64,000 nucleotides of DNA. It comes from Achatina immaculata. Lineage: Eukaryota; Mollusca; Gastropoda; Stylommatophora; Achatinidae. Where the stretch lies: positions 50,647,738-50,711,737 of the forward strand of contig CM019702.1 of assembly GCA_009760885.1 (NCBI GenBank). Direction: 5' to 3'. Below are positions 1 through 12,107 of this stretch, piece after piece. Each line of letters begins with the position of its first letter. The stretch's first letter is position 1. Below the pieces are notes generated by a model. That model saw only the letters and a program-made list of their open reading frames with translations, was not told the DNA's origin and did no database searches. A program made the position numbers and the translations under genes.

Positions 1-1065
1 CTCCCTCTATGTCCCTCTTGTAAACTTAGCGGGTTCTTAAGGTAAATTAGGGATGAACTGGGGAAGGGATATGACCAAAACCCAGCTATTTCCCGAAATG
101 CCTGGTCTAAATGTACTGGCGAACTGTGGGGTCAGGTTCTGACATCACCTACGACCGACAACCCAGGTAACACTTCCTCCCGGATATTGTATGCAAGTTG
201 GATATCATGTTACATATACCATAACATTACAACAACATGCCATAGACATTGCCAGGTCAGCCATTAAAATACATGAATGTTTTATTGTTCAAACTACGTA
301 GATCATGATAGTCACAGGTGCGCTATGTTACACAGAACACATATCATAAGATATAATCAAACATGATATCGACTTAATGCAATACTCTTAACTACATAAC
401 CAAAGAAGCAGATAACCTGGCCGTGGCTATCCAAGCCTCCCTCCCCGTCCCCCAATGACAAAACACTTTATACATCTCCAAGGTGTACAAGGCATTTATG
501 AATACTGCAGCCGATGCTGCGAATCTACATACAGATCTCTCCATGAATTAATCTAAGTGCCAGTGCACTGACTCTCCTCTTCACCTACATGAATATTCAC
601 AGGTGCTAACACACTAACAATCTCACAGCTCCTGCTGCTATGTTCTCTCCCTCTCTCCACGGGCTCCCCCGTGCGACTGCACTTCTGGATGCAGCTGTTG
701 CTGTCAGGATCGGTATCTCAAGGTACATATAGAATCACATATAATATCCACATGAAAAAATCTTTACGGCATTAACACGTTCCATTCAATGGAACGATGT
801 TATCATGAATCACAGAGAGACTTCTCCATAAAATCATGCATTCCAAAGGCATATTCTGCCATTTCACAGATATATAAACACACAGATATCAGGACAGTTA
901 TGGCTAAGTATTAAACACACAGATATCAGGACAGTTGGGGCTAAGTATTAAACACACAGATATCAGGACGGCTATGGCTAAGTATTAAACACACAGATAT
1001 CAGGACAGTTGGGGCTAAGTATTAAACACACAGATATCAGGACGGCTATGGCTAAGTATTAAACA

Positions 1066-1866
1066 CAAAAAGGCTCCACTCACTTCACAAGCGAGCATTA
1101 AATCTTATTTGTGACAAACACCCAGTACAGACTGTAGATCAACACAAACAACTCAAAATTCTACCCCTCAAAATAGAATCATTTTTAACAAAGTTAAGTT
1201 TGTTCACAGAATTCTGTCGCACAATGGCCCGCCTTACTTGTGGTCACTGTTTACGTATAACACTAAACATAGCCAGCGTTTAAAAAACTGTCTTCTTCCT
1301 AAACCCAGGATTGATCTGTACAAGAAAAGCCTTGCATACTCTGCAGTACAGCTCTGGAACACCCTCCCCTACAATTTAAAATCCATTGGTAATACTTCAT
1401 CCTTTAACTCAAACCTGTTTCATTATTTACTTGCTTGTAATTATATGCCTCCATAAAATAGCCAGTACTCTCTCAACACATGGCTCGTAAACCATCAAGT
1501 ACTTCAATGACATAGTTAGAAAAGCACCTTGTTAAATATTGTTAGAAATGATTTTAATATTTGTTAAAAAAAAATATGTTAGAAGATCTGTATTTACAAT
1601 CTATTTTTATTTATGTATATGTCTGCGTGTGTATGTGTGCGTGAGTGCTATTTTATTAGGTTAATTACTTCTTCTCTTTTACCTTGAATGTAGTAGTTAA
1701 ATCTTACACTCTTTTGATATGTTTTTCCTAATTTAAATTGTATTTTTGTACTAAATCAAGTGTGTGGGAAGAATGAAAGATGGAGTGATGAAGGGCAGAA
1801 TGTAAGAAGGGCCTGCGTGCCCAATTCTTTACCCTTGAAAAATAAATAATAAATATTATTATCCCT
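1066..1866 (+). mobile_element. CR1/L2-like LINE, 3'-terminal fragment (macro-unit 1)
   Basis: The fragment begins inside the C-terminal part of the LINE ORF (KRLHSLHKRALNLICDKH reading) and, after a frame change, continues as a 72-residue stretch at 1238-1456 containing LWNTLPYNLKSI and ending in CNYMPP and a stop. The YSAVQLWNTLP motif is typical of the C-terminus of CR1/L2/Jockey-group reverse transcriptase proteins. A roughly 400-bp 3' UTR follows, ending GCCTGCGTGCCCAATTC and an AT-rich tail (AATAAATAATAAATATTATT). No catalytic domain is present, so the fragment is dead. The left join to satellite shares AAACACA with both parents. Confidence 0.85.
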
Positions 1867-2555
1867 CCCTCCCTCCCTCTATGTCCCTCTTGTAAACTTA
1901 GCGGGTTCTTAAGGTAAATTAGGGATGAACTGGGGAAGGGATATGACCAAAACCCAGCTATTTCCCGAAATGCCTGGTCTAAATGTACTGGCGAACTGTG
2001 GGGTCAGGTTCTGACATCACCTACGACCGACAACCCAGGTAACACTTCCTCCCGGATATTGTATGCAAGTTGGATATCATGTTACATATACCATAACATT
2101 ACAACAACATGCCATAGACATTGCCAGGTCAGCCATTAAAATACATGAATGTTTTATTGTTCAAACTACGTAGATCATGATAGTCACAGGTGCGCTATGT
2201 TACACAGAACACATATCATAAGATATAATCAAACATGATATCGACTTAATGCAATACTCTTAACTACATAACCAAAGAAGCAGATAACCTGGCCGTGGCT
2301 ATCCAAGCCTCCCTCCCCGTCCCCCAATGACAAAACACTTTATACATCTCCAAGGTGTACAAGGCATTTATGAATACTGCAGCCGATGCTGCGAATCTAC
2401 ATACAGATCTCTCCATGAATTAATCTAAGTGCCAGTGCACTGACTCTCCTCTTCACCTACATGAATATTCACAGGTGCTAACACACTAACAATCTCACAG
2501 CTCCTGCTGCTATGTTCTCTCCCTCTCTCCACGGGCTCCCCCGTGCGACTGCACT

Positions 2556-3177
2556 TCTGGTCACTGTTTACGTATAACACTAAACATAGCCAGCGTTTAA
2601 AAAACTGTCTTCTTCCTAAACCCAGGATTGATCTGTACAAGAAAAGCCTTGCATACTCTGCAGTACAGCTCTGGAACACCCTCCTACAATTTAAAATCCA
2701 TTGGTAATACTTCATCCTTTAACTCAAACCTGTTTCATTATTTACTTGCTTGTAATTATATGCCTCCATAAAATAGCCAGTACTCTCTCAACACATGGCT
2801 CGTAAACCATCAAGTACTTCAATGACATAGTTAGAAAAGCACCTTGTTAAATATTGTTAGAAATGATTTTAATATTTGTTAAAAAAAATATGTTAGAAGA
2901 TCTGTATTTACAATCTATTTTTATTTATGTATATGTCTGCGTGTGTATGTGTGCGTGAGTGCTATTTTATTAGGTTAATTACTTCTTCTCTTTTACCTTG
3001 AATGTAGTAGTTAAATCTTACACTCTTTTGATATGTTTTTCCTAATTTAAATTGTATTTTTTTACTAAATCAAGTGTGTGGGAAGAATGAAAGATGGAGT
3101 GATGAAGGGCAGAATGTAAGAAGGGCCTGCGTGCCCAATTCTTTACCCTTGAAAAATAAATAAAAAATATTATTATC
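2556..3177 (+). mobile_element. CR1/L2-like LINE, 3'-terminal fragment (macro-unit 2, deleted)
   Basis: Same LINE tail as in unit 1, but a deletion has joined the anonymous left part of the unit (…CACTTCTGG) directly to TCACTGTTTACG inside the LINE ORF. The satellite and about 170 bp of LINE are lost. TGG is present at both breakpoints. A further 2-base loss in CTCCTACAATT (CTCCCCTACAATT in unit 1) shifts the remaining frame. Confidence 0.85.
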
Positions 3178-4170
3178 CCTCCCTCCCTCCCTCTATGTCC
3201 CTCTTGTAAACTTAGCGGGTTCTTAAGGTAAATTAGGGATGAACTGGGGAAGGGATATGACCAAAACCCAGCTATTTCCCGAAATGCCTGGTCTAAATGT
3301 ACTGGCGAACTGTGGGGTCAGGTTCTGACATCACCTACGACCGACAACCCAGGTAACACTTCCTCCCGGATATTGTATGCAAGTTGGATATCATGTTACA
3401 TATACCATAACATTACAACAACATGCCATAGACATTGCCAGGTCAGCCATTAAAATACATGAATGTTTTATTGTTCAAACTACGTAGATCATGATAGTCA
3501 CAGGTGCGCTATGTTACACAGAACACATATCATAAGATATAATCAAACATGATATCGACTTAATGCAATACTCTTAACTACATAACCAAAGAAGCAGATA
3601 ACCTGGCCGTGGCTATCCAAGCCTCCCTCCCCGTCCCCCAATGACAAAACACTTTATACATCTCCAAGGTGTACAAGGCATTTATGAATACTGCAGCCGA
3701 TGCTGCGAATCTACATACAGATCTCTCCATGAATTAATCTAAGTGCCAGTGCACTGACTCTCCTCTTCACCTACATGAATATTCACAGGTGCTAACACAC
3801 TAACAATCTCACAGCTCCTGCTGCTATGTTCTCTCCCTCTCTCCACGGGCTCCCCCGTGCGACTGCACTTCTGGATGCAGCTGTTGCTGTCAGGATCGGT
3901 ATCTCAAGGTACATATAGAATCACATATAATATCCACATGAAAAAATCTTTACGGCATTAACACGTTCCATTCAATGGAACGATGTTATCATGAATCACA
4001 GAGAGACTTCTCCATAAAATCATGCATTCCAAAGGCATATTCTGCCATTTCACAGATATATAAACACACAGATATCAGGACAGTTATGGCTAAGTATTAA
4101 ACACACAGATATCAGGACAGTTGGGGCTAAGTATTAAACACACAGATATCAGGACGGCTATGGCTAAGTA

Positions 4171-4972
4171 TTAAACACAAAAGGTTCCACTCACTTCACA
4201 AGCGAGCATTAAATCTTATTTGTGACAAACACCCAGTACAGACTGTAGATCAACACAAACAACTCAAAATTCTACCCCTCAAAATAGAATCATTTTTAAC
4301 AAAGTTAAGTTTGTTCACAGAATTCTGTCGCACAATGGCCCGCCTTACTTGTGGTCACTGTTTACGTATAACACTAAACATAGCCAGCGTTTAAAAAACT
4401 GTCTTCTTCCTAAACCCAGGATTGATCTGTACAAGAAAAGCCTTGCATACTCTGCAGTACAGCTCTGGAACACCCTCCTACAATTTAAAATCCATTGGTA
4501 ATACTTCATCCTTTAACTCAAACCTGTTTCATTACTTACTTGCTTGTAATTATATGCCTCCATAAAATAACCAGCACTCTCTCAACACATGGCTCGTAAA
4601 CCATCAAGTACTTCAATGGTATAGTTAGAAAAGCACCTTGTTAAATATTGTTAGAAATGATTTTAATGTTTGTTTAAAAAAATATGTTAGAAGATCTGTA
4701 TTTACAATCTATTTTTATTTATGTATATGTCTGCGTGTGTATGTGTGCGTGAGTGCTATTTTATTAGGTTAATTACTTCTTCTCTTTTACCTTGAATGTA
4801 GTAGTTAAATCTTACACTCTTTTGATATGTTTTTCCTAATTTAAATTGTATTTTTTTACTAAATCAAGTGTGTGGGAAGAATGAAAGATGGAGTGATGAA
4901 GGGCAGAATGTAAGAAGGGCCTGCGTGCCCAATTCTTTACCCTTGAAAAATAAATAAAAAATATTATTATCC
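4171..4972 (+). mobile_element. CR1/L2-like LINE, 3'-terminal fragment (macro-unit 3)
   Basis: Third copy of the LINE tail, following three satellite monomers. It shares the CTCCTACAATT frameshift with unit 2 but keeps the left part that unit 2 has lost, so units 2 and 3 share a more recent history than either does with unit 1. No catalytic residues remain. Confidence 0.85.
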
Positions 4973-5888
4973 CTCCCTCCCTCCCTCTATGTCCCTCTTG
5001 TAAACTTAGCGGGTTCTTAAGGTAAATTAGGGATAAACTGGGGAAGGGATATGACCAAAACCCAGCTATTTCCCGAAATGCCTGGTCTAAATGTACTGGC
5101 GAACTGTGGGGTCAGGTTCTGACATGACCTACGACCGACAACCCAGGTTACACTTCCTCCAGGATATTGTATGCAAGTTGGATATCATGTTACATATACC
5201 ACAACATTACAACAACATGCCATAGACATTACCAAGTCAGCCATTAAAATACATGAATGTTTTATTGCTCAAACTACGTAGATCATGATAGTCACAGGTG
5301 CGCTATGTTACACAGAACACATATCATAAGATATAATCAAATATGATATCGACTTAATGCAATACTCTTAACTACATAACCAAAGAAGCAGATAACCTGG
5401 CCGTGGCTATCCAAGCCTCCCTCCCCGTCCCCCAATGACAGAACACTTTATACATCTCCAAGGTGTACAAGGCATTTATGAATACTGCAGCCGATGCTGG
5501 GAATCTACATACAGATCTCTCCATGAATTAATCTAAGTGCCAGTGCACTGACTCTCCTCTTCACCTACATGAATATTCACAGGTGCTAACACACTAACAA
5601 TCTCACAGCTCCTGCTGCTATGTTCTCTCCCTCTCTCCACGGGCTTCCCCGTGCGACTGCACTTCTGGATGCAGCTGTTGCTGTCAGGATCGGTATCTCA
5701 AGGTACATATAGAATCACATATAATATCCACATGAAGAAATCTTTACGGCATTAACACGTGCCATTCAATGGAACGATGTTATCATGAATCACAGAGAGA
5801 CTTCTCCATATAATCATGCATTCCACAGGCATATTCTGCCATTTCACAGATATATAAACACATAGATATCAGGACGGCTATGGCTAAG

Positions 5889-7182
5889 TAAAACTATAGA
5901 CCCATATCCATTCTGTCATCACTATCAAAACCTCTTGAAAAGCATATACAAAAGTTAACTCTGCTCCACATGCAAGAAAACAATCTACTAATAGACAGTC
6001 AGTCAGGTTTTAAACCAAATTACTCCTGCCACACAGCATTAACTAAAATGACAGAAAGCTGGCTGTCTAATATCAATGATGACAAATTGTGTGGTGCTGT
6101 CTTTGTTGATTTCAAGAAAGTCTTCGATATGATTGATCATGAAATTCTTGCAAAAAAGCTGGAAGGCTATATATTACATCCTGACCTAACAAAATGTATT
6201 ACATCTTTTCTCTCATGTAGAAAACAAGTAGTTTGCTTTAGAAACAAAATATCTGGCTCGTCTGTGGTTGATACTGGTATTCCTCAAGGCTCCATTCTTG
6301 GTCCTCTTCTCTTTGCTATCTATATTAACGACCTACCACTACATTTAAAGCACTCTTCATATGATCTTTTCGCTGATGACTGTACTGTTTACAATAGTGA
6401 CTATGACATCAATAAACTACAGACAACGCTCCAAAATGATATAAACATTTTGATTAAATGGAGTAATAAAAATGGTATGTTGATAAACACCAACAAAACA
6501 AAATCCATGCTCATCACTACAAGACAGAAACTGCAAAATGCAACTAAAACTTCACTACAGCTTTGTGCTGAGACTAAGGCAATAGAAAATGTTATGAACA
6601 TAAAACCCTAGGACTCATCATTGATCAGCATTTAACTTGGAATCCTCACGTACATAACCTAACAAATTTGATTGCACAGAAAGTTTACCAATTAGCCAAA
6701 ATTAAACACTTTATCGACAAAGACACAAGAAAAATATACTACATATCACACATACAAACACACTTAGATTACTGTTCCACAATCTGGGATGGATGCTCAG
6801 TCTCAAACACAAAAAGGCTCCACTCACTTCACAAGCGAGCATTAAATCTTATTTGTGACAAACACCCAGTACAGACTGTAGATCACCACAAACAACTCAA
6901 AATTCTACCCCTCAAAATAGAATCATTTTTAACAAAGTTAAGTTTGTTCACAGAATTCTGTCGCACAATGGCCCGCCTTACTTGTGGTCACTGTTTACGT
7001 ATAACACTAAACATAGCCAGCGTTTAAAAAACTGTCTTCTTCCTAAACCCAGGATTGATCTGTACAAGAAAAGCCTTGCATACTCTGCAGTACAGCTCTG
7101 GAACACCCTCCCCTACAATTTAAAATCCATTGGTAATACTTCATCCTTTAACTCAAACCTGTTTCATTATTTACTTGCTTGG
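5889..7182 (+). mobile_element. CR1/L2/Jockey-group LINE, reverse-transcriptase part
   Basis: Translated sequence runs from YRPISILSSLSKPLEKHI through an ORF at 5970-6611 with RT motif A (FVDFKKVFDMIDHE), motif B (GIPQGSILGPLLFAIYINDL) and motif C (LFADDCTVY), then a frame change near 6600 into 6668-7027 (LDYCSTIWDGCSVSN) and 6982-7188. Catalytic aspartates are present but the frame is broken at least twice. The 5' half of the element, including any endonuclease, is missing. Both ends run straight into the 37-bp satellite: at 5888 after GGCTAAGTA, and near 7182 where LINE ACTTGCTTG meets satellite TTGGGGCT. The 3' UTR is therefore cut away. Assignment to CR1 versus L2 or Jockey is uncertain. 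Confidence 0.9.
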
Positions 7183-7352
7183 GGCTAAGTATTAAACACA
7201 CAGATATCAGGACAGTTGGGGTTAAGTATTAAACACACAGATATCAGGACAGTTGGGGCTAAGTATTAAACACACAGATATCAGGACAGTTGGGGCTAAG
7301 TATTAAACACACAGATATCAGGACGGCTATGGCTAAGTATTAAACACAAGCA
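7183..7352 (+). repeat. 37-bp satellite block
   Basis: About four to five head-to-tail monomers with core GATATCAGGACAGTTGGGG followed by CTAAGTATTAAACACACA. It is the same monomer as at about 866-1066, 4060-4170, 5855-5888, 8167-10331 and 13050-13652. The block ends in AAGCACAGACGAGATTGAG, a boundary shared with the satellite block that ends near 13,652. Confidence 0.95.
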
Positions 7353-7600
7353 CAGACGAGATTGAGCCCCCGCCATGGCCTGTTAGCTAATTATTATTAT
7401 TCCCTCCAATGCCTTCCTCACTCTATATATAGGTCTTTCCTCGTCCGGATCATGTGAGCAATCCCGCCCATGCCGTCGTACACCCGTTGAGCCTCGCGTG
7501 ATCGCTCACACTCTCTCCCTGTCTCTCTTCCTGTCTCTTTCCCTCTCTCATGTCTCATCTCCATCTCTGACAGTCAACAATCACATCATGTTTCTTACAA
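7353..7600 (+). other. Anonymous leader segment upstream of the LINE copy
   Basis: About 250 bp lying between satellite and LINE, beginning GACGAGATTGAGCCCCCGCC and containing TATATATAGG and a CT-rich stretch. It recurs almost unchanged at 13,660-13,880 and again after 15,320. Short ORFs here (for instance starting MPSYTRSASRDRSH in the later copies) show no recognisable protein. It could be LINE internal or 5' flank captured before the block was duplicated. Confidence 0.6.
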
Positions 7601-8166
7601 TACATCCAAGAAAATGATTTGGTTGTTGACTGTCAGTCAGGTTTTGGGTCGAAACATTCCTGCCACACAGCTCTCACAAAAATAACAGAATGTTGGTTAT
7701 CTAATATAAACGATGATAAATTATATGGTGCTGTCTTTGTTGACTTTAAAAAAGCATTTCATATGACTGATCATGAAATCCTAGTTAGAAAGCTTGAGAC
7801 ATATACATTACACCCTAACTTGACAAAATTTATTACATCTTTTCTTTCCAACGACAACAGGTAGTTTGCCTCAAAAACTCTAAGTCAAGTTCATCTGTGG
7901 CTGATAATGGCGTTCCACAGGGATCTATTCTTGGTCCTCTCCTGTTTACCATCTACATCAATGATCTTCCACTTCATCTCAAAAAAATTACACTGTGACC
8001 TCTTTGCTGATGACTGCACATTTTGCACTAGTGACAATGACTGTATTAATCTTGACTCAACTCTTCAAATTGAAATAAACAGACTAATTAACCGGAGCAA
8101 TAACAACAGAATGCTCATAAACACCAGCAAAACAAAATCCATGCTCATTATAACAAACAGAAATTA
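7601..8166 (+). mobile_element. CR1/L2-like LINE, RT part, truncated by satellite
   Basis: Two ORF pieces (7619-7864 and 7907-8167) cover RT motif A (FVDFKKAFHMTDHE), motif B region and motif C (LFADDCTFCTSDND). A frameshift lies near 7850. It belongs to a subfamily distinct from the 5889-7182 copy and matches 13,905-14,453. At 8166 the LINE (AACAGAAATTA) passes directly into the 37-bp satellite. The same LINE resumes at 10,332, so about 265 bp of LINE has been replaced by 2.16 kb of satellite. Confidence 0.9.
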
Positions 8167-10331
8167 GGACAGTTGGGGCTAAGTATTAAACACACAGATA
8201 TCAGGACAGTTGGGGCTAAGTATTAAACACACAGATATCAGGACAGTTGGGGCTAAGTATTAAACACACAGATATCAGGACAGTTGGGGCTAAGTATTAA
8301 ACACACAGATATCAGGACAGTTGGGGCTAAGTATTAAACACACAGATATCAGGACAGTTGGGGCTAAGTATTAAACACACAGATATCAGGACAGTTGGGG
8401 CTAAGTATTAAACACACAGATATCAGGACAGTTGGGGCTAAGTATTAAACACACAGATATCAGGACGGCTATGGCTAAGTATTAAACACACAGATATCAG
8501 GACGGCTATGGCTAAGTATTAAACACACAGATATCAGGACTGCTATGGCTAAGTATTAAACACACAGATATCAGGACTGCTATGGCTAAGTATTAAACAC
8601 ACAGATATCAGGACGGCTATGTCTAAGTATTAAACCACAGATATCAGGACAGTTATGGCTAAGTATTAAACACAGATATCAGACGGCTATGGCTAAGTAT
8701 TAAACACCAGATATCAGGACTGCTATGGCTAAGTATTAACACACAGATATCAGGACGGCTATTTCTAAGTATTAAACCACAGATATCAGGACGGCTATTT
8801 CTAAGTATTAAACCACAGATATCAGGACTGCTATGGCTAAGTATTAAACACCAGATATCAGGACAGTTGTGGCTAACTATTAAACACACAGATATCAGGA
8901 CAGTTGTTGCTAAGTATTAAACACACAGATATATAAACACACAGATATCAGGACAGTTGTTGCTAAGTATTAAACACAGATATCAGGACAGTTATGGCTA
9001 AGTATAAACACACAGATATCAGGACTGCTATGGCTAAGTATTAACACACAGATATCAGGACAACTGGGGCTAAGTATAAACACACAGATATCAGACGGCT
9101 ATGGCTAAGTATAAACACACAGATATCAGGACAGCTGGGGATAAGTATTAAACACAGATATCAGGACAGTTGTTGCTAAGTATTAAACACAGATATCAGA
9201 CGGCTATGGCTAAGTATTAACACACAGATATCAAGACAACTAGTTCTAAGTATTAAACACAGATATCAGGACAGCTAGGGCTAAGCATTAAACACACAGA
9301 TATCAAGACAACTAGTTCTAAGTATTAAACACAGATATCAGGACGGCTATTTCTAAGTATTAAACCACAGATATCAGGACAACTAGGGCTAAGTATTAAA
9401 CACCAGATATCAGGACAACTGGGGCTAAGTATTAAACACAGATATCAGGACTGCTATGGCTAAGTATTAAACCACAGATATCAGGACGGCTATTTCTAAG
9501 TATTAAACCACAGATATCAGGACGGCTATTTCTAAGTATTAAACCACAGATATCAGGACGGCAATGGCTAAGTATTAAACCACAGATATCAGGACGGCTA
9601 TTTCTAAGTATTAAACACAGATATCAGGACGGCTATTTCTAAGTATTAAACACAGATATCAGGACTGCTATGGCTAAGTATTAAACACCAGATATCAGGA
9701 CGGCAATGGCTAAGTATTAACACACAGATATCAAGACAACTAGTTCTAAGTATTAAACACACAGAAATCAGGACAGTTCGGGCTAAGTATTAACACACAG
9801 ATATCAAGACAGCTGGGGCTCAGTATTAAACACACAGATATATAAACACACAGATATCAGGACAGCTGGGGCTCAGTATTAAACACACAGAAATCAGGAC
9901 AGTTCGGGCTAAGTATTAAACACCAGATATCAGGACAACTGGGGCTAAGTATAAACACACAGATATCAGGACAGCTGGGGCTAAGTATTAAACACAGATA
10001 TCAGGACGGCAATGGCTAAGTATTAACACACAGATATCAAGACAGCTAGGGCTAAGTATTAAACACCAGATATCAGGACAGCTGGGGCTAAGTATTAAAC
10101 ACCAGATATCAGGACAGTTGTGGCTAACTATTAAACACACAGATATATAAACACACAGATATCAGGACGGCTATTTCTAAGTATTAAACACAGATATCAG
10201 GACAGCTAGGCTAAGTATTAACACACAGATATATAAACACACAGATATATAAACACACAGATATATAAACACACAGATATCAGGACAACTGGGGCTAAGT
10301 ATTAAACCACAGATATCAGGACAGTTGTTGC
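8167..10331 (+). repeat. 37-bp satellite array, 2.16 kb, inside a LINE copy
   Basis: About 58 monomers. The first eight or so are nearly identical (GATATCAGGACAGTTGGGGC). From about 8,460 rightward they diversify: GGCTATGGC, TGCTATGGC, GGCTATTTC and AACTGGGGC variants, one- to two-base losses in the ACACACA link, and short GATATATAAACACACA half-units (8,925; 9,838; 10,140; 10,225-10,275). The homogeneous-left, degenerate-right gradient suggests recent expansion at the left end. No gene lies here; the antisense ORF at 8659-8889 is a satellite read-through. Confidence 0.95.
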
Positions 10332-12107
10332 ATGTCAAACATGAAAAGACTTTACTTACTTCAGAAACGAGCAGTAAGGCTTATAGATGACAAACATGCA
10401 GCACGTATTACAAACAAGGACAAACAACTTGATATTCTACCTCTCAAGAAGAGATTTCTTTTCAATAATGCCAAGTTAATTCATAAAATTCTATCCCACA
10501 ATGCTTCACCAGATCTGTGGTCGTTGTTCAAATCAAACCCAAAACACAGTCAACGCTTAAGCAACTATATTCTCCCAAAAACCAAGGCTTGACATGTTTA
10601 AAAAAAGCTTCTCTTACTAGCTGCCCACCTTTGGAATGTCCTCAAATTCACGAAAAACTTATAAGTAATATTCGTTCTTATAACTTTAAGCTTTGTCAAC
10701 ATCTATTTGATATGGACTATATGCCTCCCTAAGCATAGTTTAAAGTAGTTTAAAATGATTGAGTGTTGTAATTTTTTTAATACTCATTCATTCATTCATT
10801 TGCATGTCCCTTGCGGAACTTTGCCTCCCAAACAGCACTCCTGTAGGCCTCTCAGTTGTGAGCAAGATGGCCTGCTGCTGATGCATCCATTTGCAGATCA
10901 TCAACGATGTCTTGCAGGCATCTTCGCCTTGGTCTTCCTCTTTTTCTTTTTCGCATTATGTACCCTTCCAATGCGGTTTTCTCTGGATTATCCTGACGTT
11001 TAATGTGTCCAAAATATTTAAGTTTTCTCTCTTTAATCTTCTTTAGTAACCAGCCTTCTTCAATATTAAGTTCTTGTAGTATGGATATATTTGTTCTTTT
11101 TTGTGTCCACGATATTTGGAGAACTCTTCTGTAGCATTTACATTAAAAGGCATTTATGTGTTTCTCATCTATTTTGTTAAGTGTCCAGGTCTCACAGGCA
11201 TATGTTGCTATGGGAAAGATGCATGCCCTTAAAAATATTATTTTTGTAGTTCTGTCTGTTCCTCTCCACAGATTCTTTATTTGTTTTACTTTCTGAAGAG
11301 CGATAGATGTTCTCCTTTTAATTCCCCTCATTGTATCTCCATTATTAATTTGCAGTGATCCAAGATATTCAAAACTTTCCATTTCTTCCAGTTTTTCCTC
11401 ATTGATACATATATCAGCTGCCTTGTTTGTTTTGTCAGTTGTCATCAATTTAGTTTTCTTAGCAATAAGATAAATGTTTTGGTCTTCACTATTCTTACGG
11501 ACTGACATAATTAGTTTTTCCATTCCTTTTTGTGTTGTGGACAGTAATACTGTGTCATCAGCATATCTAATCTCTGGTATTTCATAACCTCCAATTGTTA
11601 TGACATCGTATCTTTGTCTACATCTTCTCTAACATTCCTCATTATATTTTCAGTATACAAGTTAAATAAGTAAGGTGACAATATGCACCCCTGATGTATC
11701 CCTTGTTTTATGTCAAACCAAATTGTTGTTTCACCATTTATTCTTACTGCTGCTTGTTGGTCTAGATACAGCAGTGATGTTAATTGTATCAAATGTGTTG
11801 GAAATCCCATTTTTTCCATTATTTTCCAAAGTGTCTTGTGTTGTACACAGTAAAATGCCTTTGAGTAGTCTCTAAAGGATAAATATAGATTCACATTAAA
11901 GTCTCTGTATTTCTCTATTATTAATCCTATTGAATATATGATCTCTTGATCCTCTTCCTTTCCTGAAACTGCTTTTCTATAAATTTGTTAGTTTTCAGTT
12001 AATGTAAGAGTGCAAGTTTATTTCATGTTGTTGCATAAATCAGAGTGTAGAGTGTATGGGCATGAGATAAGTTTATTATTTATTTATGTAATTATTTAAT
12101 GTGTCTT
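10332..12107 (+). mobile_element. CR1/L2-like LINE, C-terminus and 3' UTR, with nested RTE-like element
   Basis: Resumes the LINE interrupted at 8166. The reading at 10,332-10,592 (MKRLYLLQKRAVRLIDDKH) is the C-terminal domain. A second frame (10,517-10,732) ends in MDYMPP and a stop, as in the other subfamily's CNYMPP. The 3' UTR is split by an antisense RTE-like insertion at about 10,784-11,967, then continues (GTAAGAGTGCAAGTTTATTTC) until it is cut at GTGTCTTCAT near 12,107, where the duplicated receptor exon block begins. Confidence 0.85.
10784..11967 (-). mobile_element. RTE-like LINE (family A), 5'-truncated, antisense
   Basis: Read on the minus strand, RT palm residues (RINGETTIWFDIKQGIHQGC, about 11,730) lead to a YADD-containing stretch (EIRYADDTVLLS, about 11,570). 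The ORF at 11,143-11,523 (SFEYLGSLQINNGD, ACETWTLNKIDEK) follows, then a C-terminal region with GRPRRRW. The 3' end is a short ATGA microsatellite (TCATTCATTCATTCATT at 10,784), a hallmark of RTE-clade ends. The frame is broken near 11,140 and 11,600. The 5' side stops at about 11,967, where family A sequence (CTTCCTTTCCTGAA) gives way to host LINE 3' UTR. Confidence 0.88.

Larger units (their letters stand above)
1..5888. repeat. Four-copy head-to-tail macro-repeat (1.3-1.9 kb units)
   Basis: Units start at 1, 1873, 3187 and 4981 with the same sequence (CTCCCTCTATGTCCCTC), giving periods of 1872, 1314 and 1794 bp; the fourth unit stops near 5888. A full unit holds about 860 bp of anonymous sequence, a few copies of a 37-bp satellite, and the 3' end of a CR1/L2-like LINE, ending in a CCCT-rich simple repeat. 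Unit 2 lacks about 558 bp (satellite plus start of the LINE part). Units 1 to 3 differ by few bases; unit 4 is a little more diverged. I see no gene in the anonymous part; short ORFs there are not protein-like. Confidence 0.95.

Noticed and set aside
2425..2715. 96-residue antisense ORF in macro-unit 2
   Set aside because: Spans the deletion junction and antisense LINE sequence; absent from the other units.
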